Assembly (NCBI GenBank): GCA_039583875.1
Contig: CM077151.1
Span: forward strand, 117,591,519 to 117,655,518
Length of the DNA stretch: 64,000 nucleotides
Reading direction: 5' to 3'
Origin: Platanthera guangdongensis
Lineage: Eukaryota; Streptophyta; Magnoliopsida; Asparagales; Orchidaceae
The position numbers and the translations under genes were made by a program. This document shows, one piece after another, positions 43,005-53,896 of the stretch (the first letter of the stretch is position 1; every line of letters starts with the position of its first letter). The notes below the pieces were generated by a model, which was not told where the DNA came from, made no database searches, and worked only from the letters and a program-made list of their open reading frames with translations.

Positions 43005-43880
43005 CCGGAGGCCGTGGATCAAGGCAACTTTGTAATAGTCGGGGTTCACATTCCTCACCCCCTTAATTTCTCTTTGAAAGCGATCAACGAATCGTGCCAC
43101 CGATTCGTTATCCCTCTGCTTGATCTCAAATAGGGCAGCTGGCCCATTCTTCCTCTTCCTTGAGGTAGCAAACCTCAGCAGTAACTGGCTACGGAGCTTG
43201 GCAAAAGAAGAGATAGTGCCCGAAGGCAGCTCATAGAACCATTCTCTCGCTTGCCCTTCGAGAGTGGTAACCAGCAACTTACACTTAATCGCATCTGAGA
43301 GGCATCTTAAAGCAACTGCCCCCTCAAATGCCTGGAGGTGAGAAACGGGATCTGTCGCTCCTGTATAGAACGGGATGCGCGGCTCCCTGAAGTTGCTCGG
43401 GGCTGACTCCCATCGAATTCGGTCAACAAAGGGAGACGGGGTGTCAAACTCTGCAGGATAGAAAGGGCGGACTGGAGCCGAGGAGTCCGCGGGCTCGGCG
43501 GACTGGCGGTCAGCAAAGCGGAGTTGGCGGGCAGGAGTGCCCCTAGCAGCTTCTCTGTAGAACTCTCTGAAAGCAAACTCTTCTTCTTGAGGACGCAGAG
43601 GGGCTGCGGTCTGAGCAGGGTTTCGAGGAGTTTCTGGCGACTGCCGAAGCGGAGTTCGGCGAGCTGGGGTCTGGCGAACTGGCGAGTTCGCTTGGTCCGC
43701 TGCGGCCTGAGGAGCAAGCCGCTGAGCCAAAGCAAGCAGAGCTTGGCTGATTGTGTCAAGACGCTGGTCGGTCTGCCGGCGAGACTGCTCGGCCTCAAGG
43801 CGAGCTTGTTCTATTGCGTCCCAAAGGGAGTCTTCTGAAGAGCTAGAGCGATCTGAAGAGCGGGCTCTGCGGTCTGACAT
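43005..43880 (-). pseudogene. gag: Retand gag, N-terminal part, cut by the dimer insertion
   Basis: ATG at 43880 opens 292 codons that end exactly at the CCGGA duplication; the next codon continues at 26190. The N-terminus is rich in Ser, Arg and Gln (MSDRRARSSDRSSSSEDS), with a region of alternating QTPARRTP-like residues. The Ty3-type Gag domain follows (PVSHLQAFEGAV, AREWFYELPSG, SLLRFATSRKRK-like). The codons read through as an open frame apart from the insertion. It encodes the structural particle protein of the host Retand element. Confidence 0.93.
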
Positions 43881-43933
43881 CTTTCGTCCGCTGATTTCAA
43901 AACAGTACTCAGATCTGAAGGCCGCGTGTTAAC

Positions 43934-44682
43934 TGTTGATGCACGAAAACACAAGGGGGGTCGAGCACAACCAGCTAACTTGTTCGATCACAGGGGGAAT
44001 AGGGAGACTGCGAGTAGCGATCTACTAAGCGGATGAGAGCTGGAAGAAGAGCAGGGCCGTGAACCATGGCAACAACAGACTTCGCCCGTCGCGGCCTGAA
44101 TGCCTCTCTTGCGACGGGCTTTCCCTTGATTGAAGAAGGATCTAGTTACAAGTGAAAGGAAAAGACTGAGGGAAGTAGAGCAAGGGGGAGTCCGCAAGGC
44201 ACAGGATTCGAGTCCGCAGCCTGTAACAAGTAGGCTCCTGGGTCCGAGTCAGCGTGCCTTGAGTGCACCACCTCCCCCTATTTATAGGATAGGGGGCCTG
44301 CCCAAACGGGCAGGGCTAAAATAACCGGCTGCCCGGGGTACAGGAGAACCGGGCAGCGGTGACGGGAAGCAAAAAGAAAGAACACGCCAGTCCGCACAGA
44401 AGTGGCGGACTGGGCTCGCGAGCTGGAGCTTCCACTGCTGCTGGGCGCGCCAACTGGAGGGCGGCGGCCTGGGCGGACGAGATACTTCGTCCGCCGCTGT
44501 AGAACCTGTTGCCCAAAGCGCCGGCGGACTGAGCGAACTGGTCCTTGCGTCCGCTGCTGGAGTATCACCCTTGGCGCCCGACTGGTGACAGTGCCGGACT
44601 GGGCGGACGGACAAATCCTGTCCGCGCCTGCTGAATGGGGGCTTTGGAATCTTGGAGTATGTTGCGGACTGAGGGGTTAACA
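43934..44682 (-). repeat. 5' LTR of the Retand element (749 bp)
   Basis: On the minus strand it starts TGTTAACCCC and ends CATCAACA, followed by GTTAACACGCGGCCTTCAGA, the candidate primer-binding site. About ten differences separate it from the copy at 14594-15343. Confidence 0.94.
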
Positions 44683-44687
44683 GCTAT
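44683..44687. repeat. Target-site duplication GCTAT (right copy)
   Basis: Matches 14589-14593. The Athila LTR resumes directly after it. Confidence 0.93.
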
Positions 44688-46758
44688 ATAAGGAGATTTC
44701 TCCCCCCCTTCCTTTCATGTTTGTTTTTTGCTTTAGCTTTAGCTTTGTAATAGCTTTGTAATAGTCTATTTTAATCAATAAAAATGTTAGTTTTTCTTTT
44801 CTTAAATGGCTTTGGAATGAACTTATGTGCCCACTTTTCTTCTCATTTTATCCTTAGTTTCTCCTTCGTTCTTCCTTTTATGAAAAGTGTGTGTGTGTGT
44901 ATGAGTGTAACTTGTTCATTTTCTATGTTTTTTTTACCTGTCTCAATTTTAGAGTTTGTTATAGATTTCATTTCCAAGCATGGTATGATATGTTTATCTC
45001 TTCTTCAACATGTTCTTCCTTAATGTTTTCTTTTTAAATTTCATTTTTATGTATTTATAAAAGAGTTTTGAAAGTGATTTTATTTTTTTTTACTTAGTTT
45101 TTTTTGTCGGATTGTAAAACCTTTTTTGTTATGTTCATTTTCTTTTCACCTTTTTATCACTTTTATGAAATCCTAAGAATGAAAATGTTGAAATTTTAAT
45201 TTTTAAAGAAGTTTGGTTTTTTGATTTGTTTTGAAAAACTTTTGTTCTCTTAAAATTTAATTTTGTTCTTTTATTTGTTTTCGGTAAAACCTAAGTATAG
45301 AAAAGTATTAGTTTTAAATTTTTGGTAACTTTCATTTTTGCTTTTAATTTGTATGTGTTAGTGTAAGAGTTAGTTTTCATTTTGTCATTTCAACTTCCAT
45401 GTAGAGTGTGTTTGTGTAGGAGATAAATTTTAATGCTTTATTTTATTGCTTTCTTTGATTTATGTAGAGTGTGTGAGTGTACGAGTTAGTTTTTCATGCT
45501 TTATTTCATGCTTTATTTTATCGCTTTCTTCAATTACGTAGAGTGCGTGTGTGTAGGAGATAGTTTTATTACTTTCTTTCAAATATGTAGAGTGTGTGTG
45601 TTAGAGTTTATTTTCGCCTACTCGCTAGAAGTTAAATGGCCGGATTTTGTTTACCGCCTACTCATTTGAGTTAAATGGCAGGTCTTTTATTTTTCTGTAA
45701 TTATTTTAGTAGGACTTGTACTTGCATATATTTCCGCCTACGCGTTAAGAGTTAAATGGCGTGCCCTTTATTTCCCTCCTACTCATTTGAGTTGGAATTG
45801 TAATTTTCCTTTTTTTGTAACTTAGTTTCTCTTTATTTATAATTTGAAGTGTGCGTGAGTGCTTTTTAGCTAACTTTTCAGCTTTCTACATGTTTGTTAT
45901 TTTTATGTCCTCTTCTTGTAATCCTTTAGCATTTAGTCTCGAACTCGCGCCTCATCAAATTATAAAGTCGTCCCCATACCGATGTGTGGCTAATCGTTAT
46001 TAGCCTCGGCATCGAAGAGCATTGGGACATTTAAAATGATTCGTAATAATTAAAGCTCTTTATTTTCACTTTAATTTAAGGACTTAAGGTTTACCCTAGG
46101 TTAACGACGCGTAGGACCACAAATCGATGTGTGGGCCCTATTTCCGTTATTCATACGCTAGCTAGCTAAGAGGCCGTGCGTATGGACAGATCACCCCTAG
46201 GTAAAGAGTGTTGCGTGCATACCCTCGAGACAGGACAAGCGTAATTATTCCGGATTGGGTTCCCCACCCAATAGCGGGGTTCTTAGAGCAAAGCGGGCGT
46301 TAAGAAGAATCCTTCGTCGGACTAACGTTCGGTCGAATAATCTTAGCATTCAGGTGAGCAATATTCCTCGAGATAAGTGCGCTCACATTTGTGGAACCTC
46401 CAAGGCCAAGTTGCCTTTAATTAATTTGAAAACTAAGTCCTATAATTATTATAAGTTATTTTTGTCTTAATCCGATTCAATGCCGAGCGTTAACCCTTCA
46501 TCGAATTTTTCTAAATCATTTTTTCGTTCTTTTAATTTTTCCGTCTTTACTTAATTAAAATCTCCACCTTACTTTCAGTAAAATAATAGTCCTCCTGGAG
46601 GAGTAAGAATAGTCAACCCGACCCCGAGAACAATACGACCTCAATATTCCCCCGAATATCGAGTACTACTTGCGATAGGTGCACTTGCCTCCTATAGCAA
46701 GCCCGCGGCGATCGACTCACCGAACCAACCACAGTAAGAGACTGTTCGCAGGCCATCA
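44688..46758 (+). repeat. Athila 3' LTR, second part
   Basis: It continues the LTR interrupted at 14593. The first part is T-rich, with four imperfect repeats of GTAGAGTGTGTGTGTAGGAG type (about 45400-45600), then four CGCCTACTC...GTTAAATGGC repeats (45614-45790). The sequence GGTGCACTTGCC at about 46679 matches the end region of other Athila LTRs, including the minus-strand one here near 48770. It ends CATCA at 46758, the inverted complement of the starting TGATG. No gene is seen. Confidence 0.78.
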
Positions 46759-47806
46759 GCACATCTACCCGACACCCTGCTGGGCCATAGTACGCATGGG
46801 CTCCGCTGTTGTGTTCTTAGCATTGAGGCGTACGGAGGCCTTGGTGAGGTAGTGTGGATACCCGCCTAGTAGTAGAGATGCCCGCTCTACTGTCACCGCC
46901 TGGCCACGACGGCTGATGCCTGAGAGGTTAGCTACCTGCTCAAATAGTGGGAACTATAGTCTGTGTCGACATGGCAATTGCATGTTTGTGATCATGGGTG
47001 AGTCATTGCATAACATACATACCATTTCATATCATTGCACAACAAGATCCTCATCGTATAAGTTTGTATAGGCACTCTTATATAATGAGTTACTTTTCTG
47101 TAACCCGATCCTTAAATTATAAGCTTGTATGGCCATCCTTATAAGTTAAGTTACTTTCTTACTGTAGATACTTGTAATTGATAGTTTATTATTTTTTATG
47201 TAGAACTGCTAGAATAAAATGTTATTAATCTTATTGTACCATTACCACCTACTTATACCTGTTACACTACTTATTATACATGTACCCTTGTTCTTTTCTC
47301 CGCCAGGTGCCGAGGAGTCGTCGGGGGAGCGAATGTGAAGCCACTTAGTCTTTTCGACTAACGGTTGCTACGTGTTCCTTTTTAGGAGGTCACCCCGCAG
47401 GTAAAGCAGTCGCAGACTTTGCAGCAGGACTGCCAGGTCAGGAAGACAGGGCCTGATGTGATGGTGTCGTCGCTACCGTCGGTTACGGATGTGAGTGTTG
47501 TGAGATTTTGATATAGCCCATTTGGGTAATCGTATAGTTGTACTCTGATGTTGTAGAAGCATGTTTTAGCTTCTCTTATTTGGTGTATTTGGACTATGTG
47601 CTTAGTGTGGATTTGACTTCTTCTCCATTATATTATGGTTGGGTTGGCATGTTTATATTTATATTGGTTGTAGCCGGCTTAATAAGCGTCTTGTGGTACA
47701 GGTTAGCCCGTGATCTAATGCTACCGCAAGGCGGCTGTTCCGGGCATAAGACCCCCCCCCCCCCCCTTCGTGCCGTGTTTTGGGATCCGGGAGGGGGGGT
47801 CTTACA
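46759..47806 (+). repeat. Older Tekay LTR remnant (3' third)
   Basis: From GCACATCTACCC it follows the Tekay LTR at 1151-2231 with many substitutions and small indels, ending GTCTTACA at 47806. It was cut on the left by insertion of the Athila element, whose LTR ends at 46758. It lies directly in a SIRE fragment on the right, so it is a 3' or solo LTR. A C run of about 16 bases is at 47751-47766. The candidate LTR exon 2 (47385-47510) stays open. Confidence 0.88.
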
Positions 47807-48665
47807 CCTGCCAAGTGTCTTTGGTAGAAGAATCTTTCTCCTTATGAAACATGTTAGCTTCATCGAAGGATACATGTACAGATTCTTCCATTTTTAATGT
47901 TGATTTATTAAATACCCTATAATCCTTGTTGACTTGGGAGTATCCAAGGAAAATTTCCTCTGCAGCCTTGGCTTCAATTATTCGTAGGTGTTTCTTGTCA
48001 TTGTTATGAATATAGCACTTACATCCAAATACTTTAGAGTAATCTACTTTAGATTGCTTCCCTTTAAGTAATTCATACGTAGACTTACCCTTAAGTTTAT
48101 GTATTAAACTTCTGTATAGTACATAATTTGTTGTGCTTACAGCCTCTGCCCAAAAGGATAGGGGCAAATAAGCATCTGCAAGCAATATCCCAACAGATTC
48201 AATAAGGGTTTTATTTTTCCTTTCAGCTACCCCATTTTGTTGAGGAGTTCTATGAGCAGAAAAATAATCCTTGATACATTCCTTTTTCACAAAATTCTTG
48301 CATGAGAAGAGATTCAAACTCGATGCCATGATCACTTCTGATCAATGCAACCTGAGTAGAGTACTCAATCTTTATGCTCTCAAGAAAATTTGTTAGAACT
48401 TTAAAGTTATCTGACTTATTTCTCAGAAAGAACACACAAGTGAATCTAGAGAAGTCATCAACAATAACTAGAGTGTATGAATTTTCTCCAAAACTTTGTA
48501 CAACTATAGGGCCAAAAAGGTCCATATGTAGCAAGTACAAAATCTTTGGTGAATCACTTTTATTAATGGATTTGAAACTATTTTTTGTCTGTTTGCTTAA
48601 TTGATAAGCCCTACAGAGTCCTTCCTTCTTATAAGAACCAGAAGGCAGTCCTCTAACGAGGATGT
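47807..48665 (-). pseudogene. pol: SIRE-type Ty1/copia integrase fragment
   Basis: On the minus strand the sequence matches 54375-55230 of the intact SIRE element: the end of the zinc-binding domain, the integrase core (LLHMDLFGPI, RSDHG, QQNGVAERK) and the start of the region before RT. There is a frameshift near 48290. The left end is cut by the older Tekay LTR and the right end by the minus-strand Athila element. It is the oldest layer visible. Confidence 0.9.
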
Positions 48666-50067
48666 TGATGATTGCTTTGCTAATAAGTAATAAATCATTG
48701 CGATTTCATTCTACATTATAGTATAACTATTTAGATGGGCATAAGCTAGATTGAATTAACATTCAGGCAAGTGCACCTATTAATCATAGTACAGGAGAAA
48801 TCTACATCTCGTGTCGTATTCCACGGGGCATTTTCAAGCATTTGTACTCATCCTCACTTTATTATCGTACCTATAAGTAAAATTGATATCTAAACTAGAT
48901 TGATCTAACTATAACTATTTGGATAATTCAATATTGAAGAAGTAAATATGGTAATAAGCAAGAAGCTTATGAGCTTTTACATGAACAAACTCATTTATTC
49001 ACTCAATTCTAAGTAATCATGAAGTAAGTAAAACTATCAAATTCGTTATAATGTAAGGGTTAACATTCATCAAATTCTCTCTCGAGCAATTTCAATCCTA
49101 AACCTAAGTTAGTAAATTTTCTCTCGAACAATTTACAACACTCAAGTTCGCATTAAGTAAAGCACCCTAATTATTACATAAATTCATGAAACCATATCTC
49201 TAAAATACCATGAATCCATTTACTCGTATTTCAATTTGTCAAACAACATATCTCTCGATCATGGAGTTTGATTCACAAATAGAGTTAACACCACAATATG
49301 GACATACAAATATCATCACAAACAACAAATTTCTCAATCTATAAATTTGCAAATTTTGTAAGGGAAAGAAGCAATCCATGATGAAAATGAATCCAATTGT
49401 TTGTAAGCCTAAATAGAAATAAAATACCACGAATTTGATGTAAACAAAGCGATACATGATTACTAATTGTTCAAATATAAGTTCGAGCAAATTAAAAAAA
49501 TAAACAAAGTTGAATCACAAAGAGAAAGGAAAGATTAAAAGGGATTAATGAATAGATAAAATGCATACAAAATACCCTTTAATCCTCCTTCTCTTGGATG
49601 CTCCACTTCGGGCTTCAGAAGTTCTCCAATTCTAGAATGATCCCAAAAATTCTTCTCTAATTTTTCTACAGGAAATATATAGTCCCTTTGCAAACAGGTC
49701 GGACACGGGTTGCAACATGGCCGTGTGTCAGGTCGTGTTGACGGTTCCTATGCGGTTCCCCACGAACAGGCGTGTCTGGTAGTGGGCCGTGTCAGATGAC
49801 ACGGGTATGCACACGGCCGTGTTGTTCTTCATGTTCTTCAGACACGGGTTGGTCGGCAATCGTGTTCAAAATGACACGGGTAGGCACAAGGGCATGTTCC
49901 TACCCGTGTGAGTCTCTGTCTCCTGTGTACAATTTCTTCAGCTCCAGGGTACATAGGACACGGGTAGGCACACGGCCGTGTGTCCACCCGTGTTCTCCAA
50001 AATTTTGTCCTGTCATCAGCCATGTTGACTCCGTGAACTCCACTATTTGCTCCAAGACCTTTAGTTC
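48666..50067 (-). repeat. Minus-strand Athila LTR, main part
   Basis: It reads upward to 62380-62585 across the SIRE element, about 1.6 kb in total. On the minus strand U3 has CACGGGTAGG, ACACGGCCGTGT and variants (49700-50005), then a TATATATT-like box near 49670-49682, then AT-rich R-U5 with no gene. The bases 48661-48665 may be the target duplication taken from the SIRE fragment. Confidence 0.75.
50063..50067. repeat. Target-site duplication AGTTC (left copy)
   Basis: AGTTC precedes the SIRE LTR at 50068 and recurs at 62375-62379 after the other LTR. Confidence 0.94.
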
Positions 50068-51681
50068 TGTTGGAACACCCTATTACTAATTTGGGTCAGG
50101 ATCACTATGTCTCTAGGAATCTATGTTTTGACCTTCTGTATAGCTTAATAGGTCAATTAGAATTGAGTCTAAGGGTCAGGAGTCTAGGATTGGAAGCTGC
50201 CCTGAAGACCCAAGTTTTTCTGGAGACTAAGTCCAAATCGTCGAGCTCAGCACGACGTTTCGTCGAACTCCGGTCGACGATCGTCTAACTTAACCTTGAC
50301 AGATCGTCGAGCTCCAGTCGACGATCGCTGAGCTCAACTTCTCAATATCGTCGAGCTCCGGTCGACGATCGCTGAGCTCAACTTCTCAATATCGTCGAGC
50401 TCTGGTCGACGATCGCTGAGCTCAGGTCGACGATTTTGACTTTGCACTGGATCCTTATCTCTGAGCTCAGTTCGACGATCTTTGAGCTCAGATCGACGAT
50501 GTCTTTGCTGCTTGCATCTTCCAGTTCGCTGAGCTCAGCTCGACGATAGCAGATCTCAGTTCGACGTTTTCAGTTATCTTTCAGAATTCAAATTCAAATC
50601 AGATAGAAGTTATTCTGCATTTAATTCAGAAGATCTGCCAGCCGTTTTCATTTACTTCTGGAGCAAGTTTCAAGGGATTTTTCAAGGAACAATTCAGTGG
50701 ACTTTCCTTCAGAACAGATTATGCAATTAAGGCTGTAATCAATGCAGACCAACGGCTATCTTTGACAGAGTAATATTCTATTCAGACTCAGAGAATAAAA
50801 GATAGAATGTTTTTTTGAATAAAGTGAGAGAATAGACAAGAACAGAAAGAGAATAGACAAGAACAGAAAGAGATTAGACAAGAATTGGACACCTCTCAAG
50901 ATACAGAGACTCTGAAAAATATTCTGTCAACAAGAATTCAGAAGAACACTCATCATCAAGAGATCAAACTTTCAAACATTCTTCAGATCTCTTCAGCTCT
51001 CAAGTGTTCAAGGCCAACATCATTTCAAGACTCCAGACAATCAACATTTCAGCTTGCTGAAATCATCTTCTGCTGGAGATCTATTTTTGAAGGCCTATCA
51101 CCCTCAGCAAAGCTCATCTTCCTGAAGATCAAGGACTCAGGGGGAGCTTTGAAATCAATCCACTTAGTCTTCTCAGTTGATTGAGAAAGAGAAGACTGCC
51201 ATAACTCTCTCAACCCCCTCTCTGTAAAGGGTTATTCAAACTCCCTTCAAAAGTTTGAATCTGGTTTTTGAGCACCTTGTCAAAAGCTTATTGGTGGCAA
51301 GACACCTGATCAAAAAATCTGATTTGGTTTTTGAGCACCTTATCAAAAGCTCATTGGTGCCCAGGACACCTGATCAACTCATCCTGCAGTGGATTCCTAC
51401 CTAGGGTGGTAGAAGAGTGGATGTACCCAAGTTGGGGAACCACTATATTTCCTTGTGTCATCTGGTTCTGCATGTTTTCTTTTTGTTTCTGGCCTAGATT
51501 TTCTTGTGTTTTATTTCTGCATAGCTTAGTTTTGTGTTTAGTTTTACTTCTGCTTCCCTGCTTACACCCATTACAACAAGTGTTGTAAAGCTTTGCAAAA
51601 GTTTTTCTTTGTGTTTTAAAAAGCACCATATACTCTATTCACCCCCCCTTTAGAGTATATCAGATCTAGTTTCCCCTTTCA
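50068..51681 (+). repeat. 5' LTR of the SIRE element
   Basis: It starts TGTTGGAACACC and ends CCCTTTCA. From 50238 to 50570 it has an array of inverted-repeat words: TCGTCGAGCTCCGGTCGACGA and variants, spaced by GCTGAGCTCAACTTCTCAAT. The 3' part (50880-51600) is transcribed leader-like sequence with ACAAGAACAGAAAGAG repeats. Confidence 0.95.
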
Positions 51682-51683
51682 AT

Positions 51684-51694
51684 TGGTATCAGAG
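51684..51694 (+). other. Primer-binding site of SIRE, initiator Met tRNA
   Basis: TGGTATCAGAG, two bases after the LTR, matches the complement of the 3' end of plant initiator Met tRNA over 11 bases. Confidence 0.88.
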
Positions 51695-51810
51695 GGAGGT
51701 TGGTTAAACATACCATATCTGTTTGGTTGTACAGGCTAACACCTGAACCCCAAGATCCCAAACTAGATCCTTCTTCTGTATTTTATTATTAGATTTAGCC
51801 TGCACAAATC

Positions 51811-53886
51811 ATGGCCCAAAACAAAGATTATGCTAGCACCAGACCTCCAGTGTGCAATCTATCGAAGTTTGCACTTTGGAAAGCAAGGATTAAACTCTAC
51901 ATGAATTCTATTGACGAAGAAATTTTTAATTCTGTCTTGACAGTGTGTCCAAGACCTCCAGAGAGCACAAGCACAAATGCTGTTCCACCTCCATCAGGAA
52001 CAGATGCTGACATCAAAAAGTGGAAAGTAGCTGATGCCAAGGCAATGAACATTCTAGCTCAGACAATGTCAGATGACATTTTTCAGAAGGTAGCTGAATG
52101 TAATTCAGCCAAGGAGATCTGGGACAAGCTCTCAGAAATAGTTTCAGGATCAGCTGATGAGAGAAAGGACAGAAGATCCCATCTCATCTCCCAATATGAG
52201 AACTTCAAGAAGGGAGAAACAGAGTCAGTGGGAGACATGTACAACAGACTGAGTCTAATTGTCAGTGAACTGAGGACATTAGACAAAGAGATCTCACTAA
52301 CAGAACTTAATGACAAGATCCTAATGTGCTTCCCCAGCACTTGGGATTCAAGAATCTGGCCAATTAAAGATGCCAGAAGCCTGAATGAGATCACCACTGA
52401 AGCCTTGTTGGGTAAGCTCAAATCTTATGAGCTACTCATCAAGAACAGAGAAGAAGAACAGAAGGCTGCTTCACCAGCCACAAGAAAGGAGAAGACTATA
52501 GCATTCAAGGCAACTGAGGATCTGCCTGAAGAAAAAGGAACAACCAATGATGAACTTCTCAGCTTATTGGCCAAAAGATTCTATAAGATGGCCAGAAAGG
52601 ACTTCAGAAGAAGATCATACAAGGAGCAGGATAAGCCAAGGTATGACAAGTCCATTGGCAATAGTAAAGACATCATTTGCTTTGGTTGCAGGAAACCAGG
52701 GCATATGGTTCCTGACTGTCCAGAGAACAAGAACAAGGACAGAAGGGACAAAAAAGAAAGAAGAAAGGAGAAGGACTCCAAAAGGAATGGAAGTAGCAAA
52801 CCTTCCTCCAGCAGAAATAAGCACACAAGGAAAAGATTTATTGCTGAATCCTGGAGTGAGACTAAAGAGGAGTCAGAAGCCTCTTCCAGCTCAAGTGATG
52901 ATGAGGATGATGCAGAGGAAAAGGAGTTCTGCATGATGGCAATCAATGCCTCACAACACAACTCAGAGGAAGAGGAGTCAGAGTCAGACTCAGAGACTCA
53001 ACCTGAAGAAGATCAGGTAATCATCTCTTTTGATTTTACTTCAGAAGATTTCAAACTTGAATTTAAAGCACTATGTTTAGACCTGCTAAAGTCTGAGAAA
53101 GAGATCATCTCTCTCAGAAATCAATTATCTGAACAAAGTGGTTTAAAATCAGAAAACCTCAAACTCTCTCAGGAGTTGGAGAACCATAGGGAACAGATAG
53201 CTTCACTGAAGAGTGAACTCTCTGAGGCCAAGAAGCTTGAAGAATCTCTCAATGGGAGAAGCATCAAGCTGATGGACATCACAAGCACAGTGAACTCAAG
53301 ATTCAACAGTACACTGGGCTTGGGTGCCTCATCCAGCCAACCTATTGTTCTAACAACCCCTATCAAGTTCATTTCTGACAAGGGAAAGGGAGTTGTAGAG
53401 GTTGCCAGGAAAAATTCTGATCTGCCTCAGAAAACTAAAGTCCAGCACAAATCGTCGAACGTAGATCGACGATCGCCGAATGAAGGTCGACGATCGCCGA
53501 ACGCAGCTCGACGATCTCAGGAAAAATCGTCGAACGCAGATCGACGATCTCAGCCAAGTTCGTCGAACGCTGGTCGACGATCCCATATACCTGACCTCAG
53601 CCATAGTCGACCGTCGAACGGAGCTCGACGATCTGACCCACGATCGTCGAACGCAGCTCCAAGATCGTCGAACAGAGGTCAGAGCTCTGGAAATTTTCTC
53701 AAGGGCAAGTCAAAATTGAATCCTAAGGGTTCTTCATCCCAAACCTTTAACCCTTATACTGAATGGATTATACCTCCAAGGAGATATCATCCTGAAGGAT
53801 ATAAGAGTCAGCCAGGGATGTCTTTCATTTCTGAATTTAGAGGTTATCAACCTAGGCCCAAGGTAAACTGGGTCAAAAATAAGTAA
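51811..53886 (+). CDS. gag: SIRE gag, intact (691 residues)
   Basis: ATG at 51811 (MAQNKDYAST) is the first after the primer-binding site. The N-terminal third is the copia Gag region (UBN2-like; KFALWKARIKLYMNS, AKEIWDKLSE). A CCHC knuckle CFGCRKPGHMVPDC lies near residue 290, followed by a Lys/Arg-rich stretch and an acidic Ser-rich region (about residues 350-395). A coiled coil follows (about 410-490). Residues about 548-625 are a degenerate repeat of the type SSNADRRS encoded by TCGTCGA/TCGACGA words. It stops at TAA 53884-53886, and pol follows in another frame. It makes the particle and binds RNA. The long C-terminal extension is typical of Sireviruses. Confidence 0.93.
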   Translation: MAQNKDYASTRPPVCNLSKFALWKARIKLYMNSIDEEIFNSVLTVCPRPPESTSTNAVPPPSGTDADIKKWKVADAKAMNILAQTMSDDIFQKVAECNSAKEIWDKLSEIVSGSADERKDRRSHLISQYENFKKGETESVGDMYNRLSLIVSELRTLDKEISLTELNDKILMCFPSTWDSRIWPIKDARSLNEITTEALLGKLKSYELLIKNREEEQKAASPATRKEKTIAFKATEDLPEEKGTTNDELLSLLAKRFYKMARKDFRRRSYKEQDKPRYDKSIGNSKDIICFGCRKPGHMVPDCPENKNKDRRDKKERRKEKDSKRNGSSKPSSSRNKHTRKRFIAESWSETKEESEASSSSSDDEDDAEEKEFCMMAINASQHNSEEEESESDSETQPEEDQVIISFDFTSEDFKLEFKALCLDLLKSEKEIISLRNQLSEQSGLKSENLKLSQELENHREQIASLKSELSEAKKLEESLNGRSIKLMDITSTVNSRFNSTLGLGASSSQPIVLTTPIKFISDKGKGVVEVARKNSDLPQKTKVQHKSSNVDRRSPNEGRRSPNAARRSQEKSSNADRRSQPSSSNAGRRSHIPDLSHSRPSNGARRSDPRSSNAAPRSSNRGQSSGNFLKGKSKLNPKGSSSQTFNPYTEWIIPPRRYHPEGYKSQPGMSFISEFRGYQPRPKVNWVKNK
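53452..53680 (+). repeat. In-frame TCGTCGA/TCGACGA array inside SIRE gag
   Basis: About ten units of the type TCGTCGAACGCAGCTCGACGA lie within the coding frame, giving SSNxxRRS peptides. Units are in three-base register so the frame stays open. The words match those in the LTR (50238-50570) and before the third ORF (57145-57410). Confidence 0.9.
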
Positions 53887-53896
53887 ACTGTTTTAT

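Larger units (their letters stand above)
14594..44682 (-). mobile_element. Tat/Retand-type Ty3/gypsy element, minus sense, with two antisense genes and a nested dimer
   Basis: LTRs at 14594-15343 and 43934-44682 are about 99% alike by eye (roughly ten differences) and are flanked by the duplication GCTAT. Gag-pol is read on the minus strand, so 43934-44682 is the 5' LTR. Pol has a dual RNase H region typical of the Tat lineage. Between pol and the 3' LTR lie two genes in antisense orientation, a hallmark of Retand-like elements. Removing the 26196-43004 insertion and one CCGGA copy leaves about 13.3 kb. It inserted in the Athila 3' LTR. Confidence 0.92.

Noticed and set aside
49772..50089. 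Open frame with TRVGTRPC-like peptide repeats
   Set aside because: It is a by-product of the CACGGGTAGG/ACACGGCCGTG words in the minus-strand Athila LTR; similar peptides appear on both strands of the Tekay U3 (6300-6800). No start context or domain.
50238..50570. Regularly spaced palindromic words resembling a CRISPR array
   Set aside because: Spacing is irregular, the 'spacers' are themselves repeated, there are no cas genes and the setting is a plant LTR.
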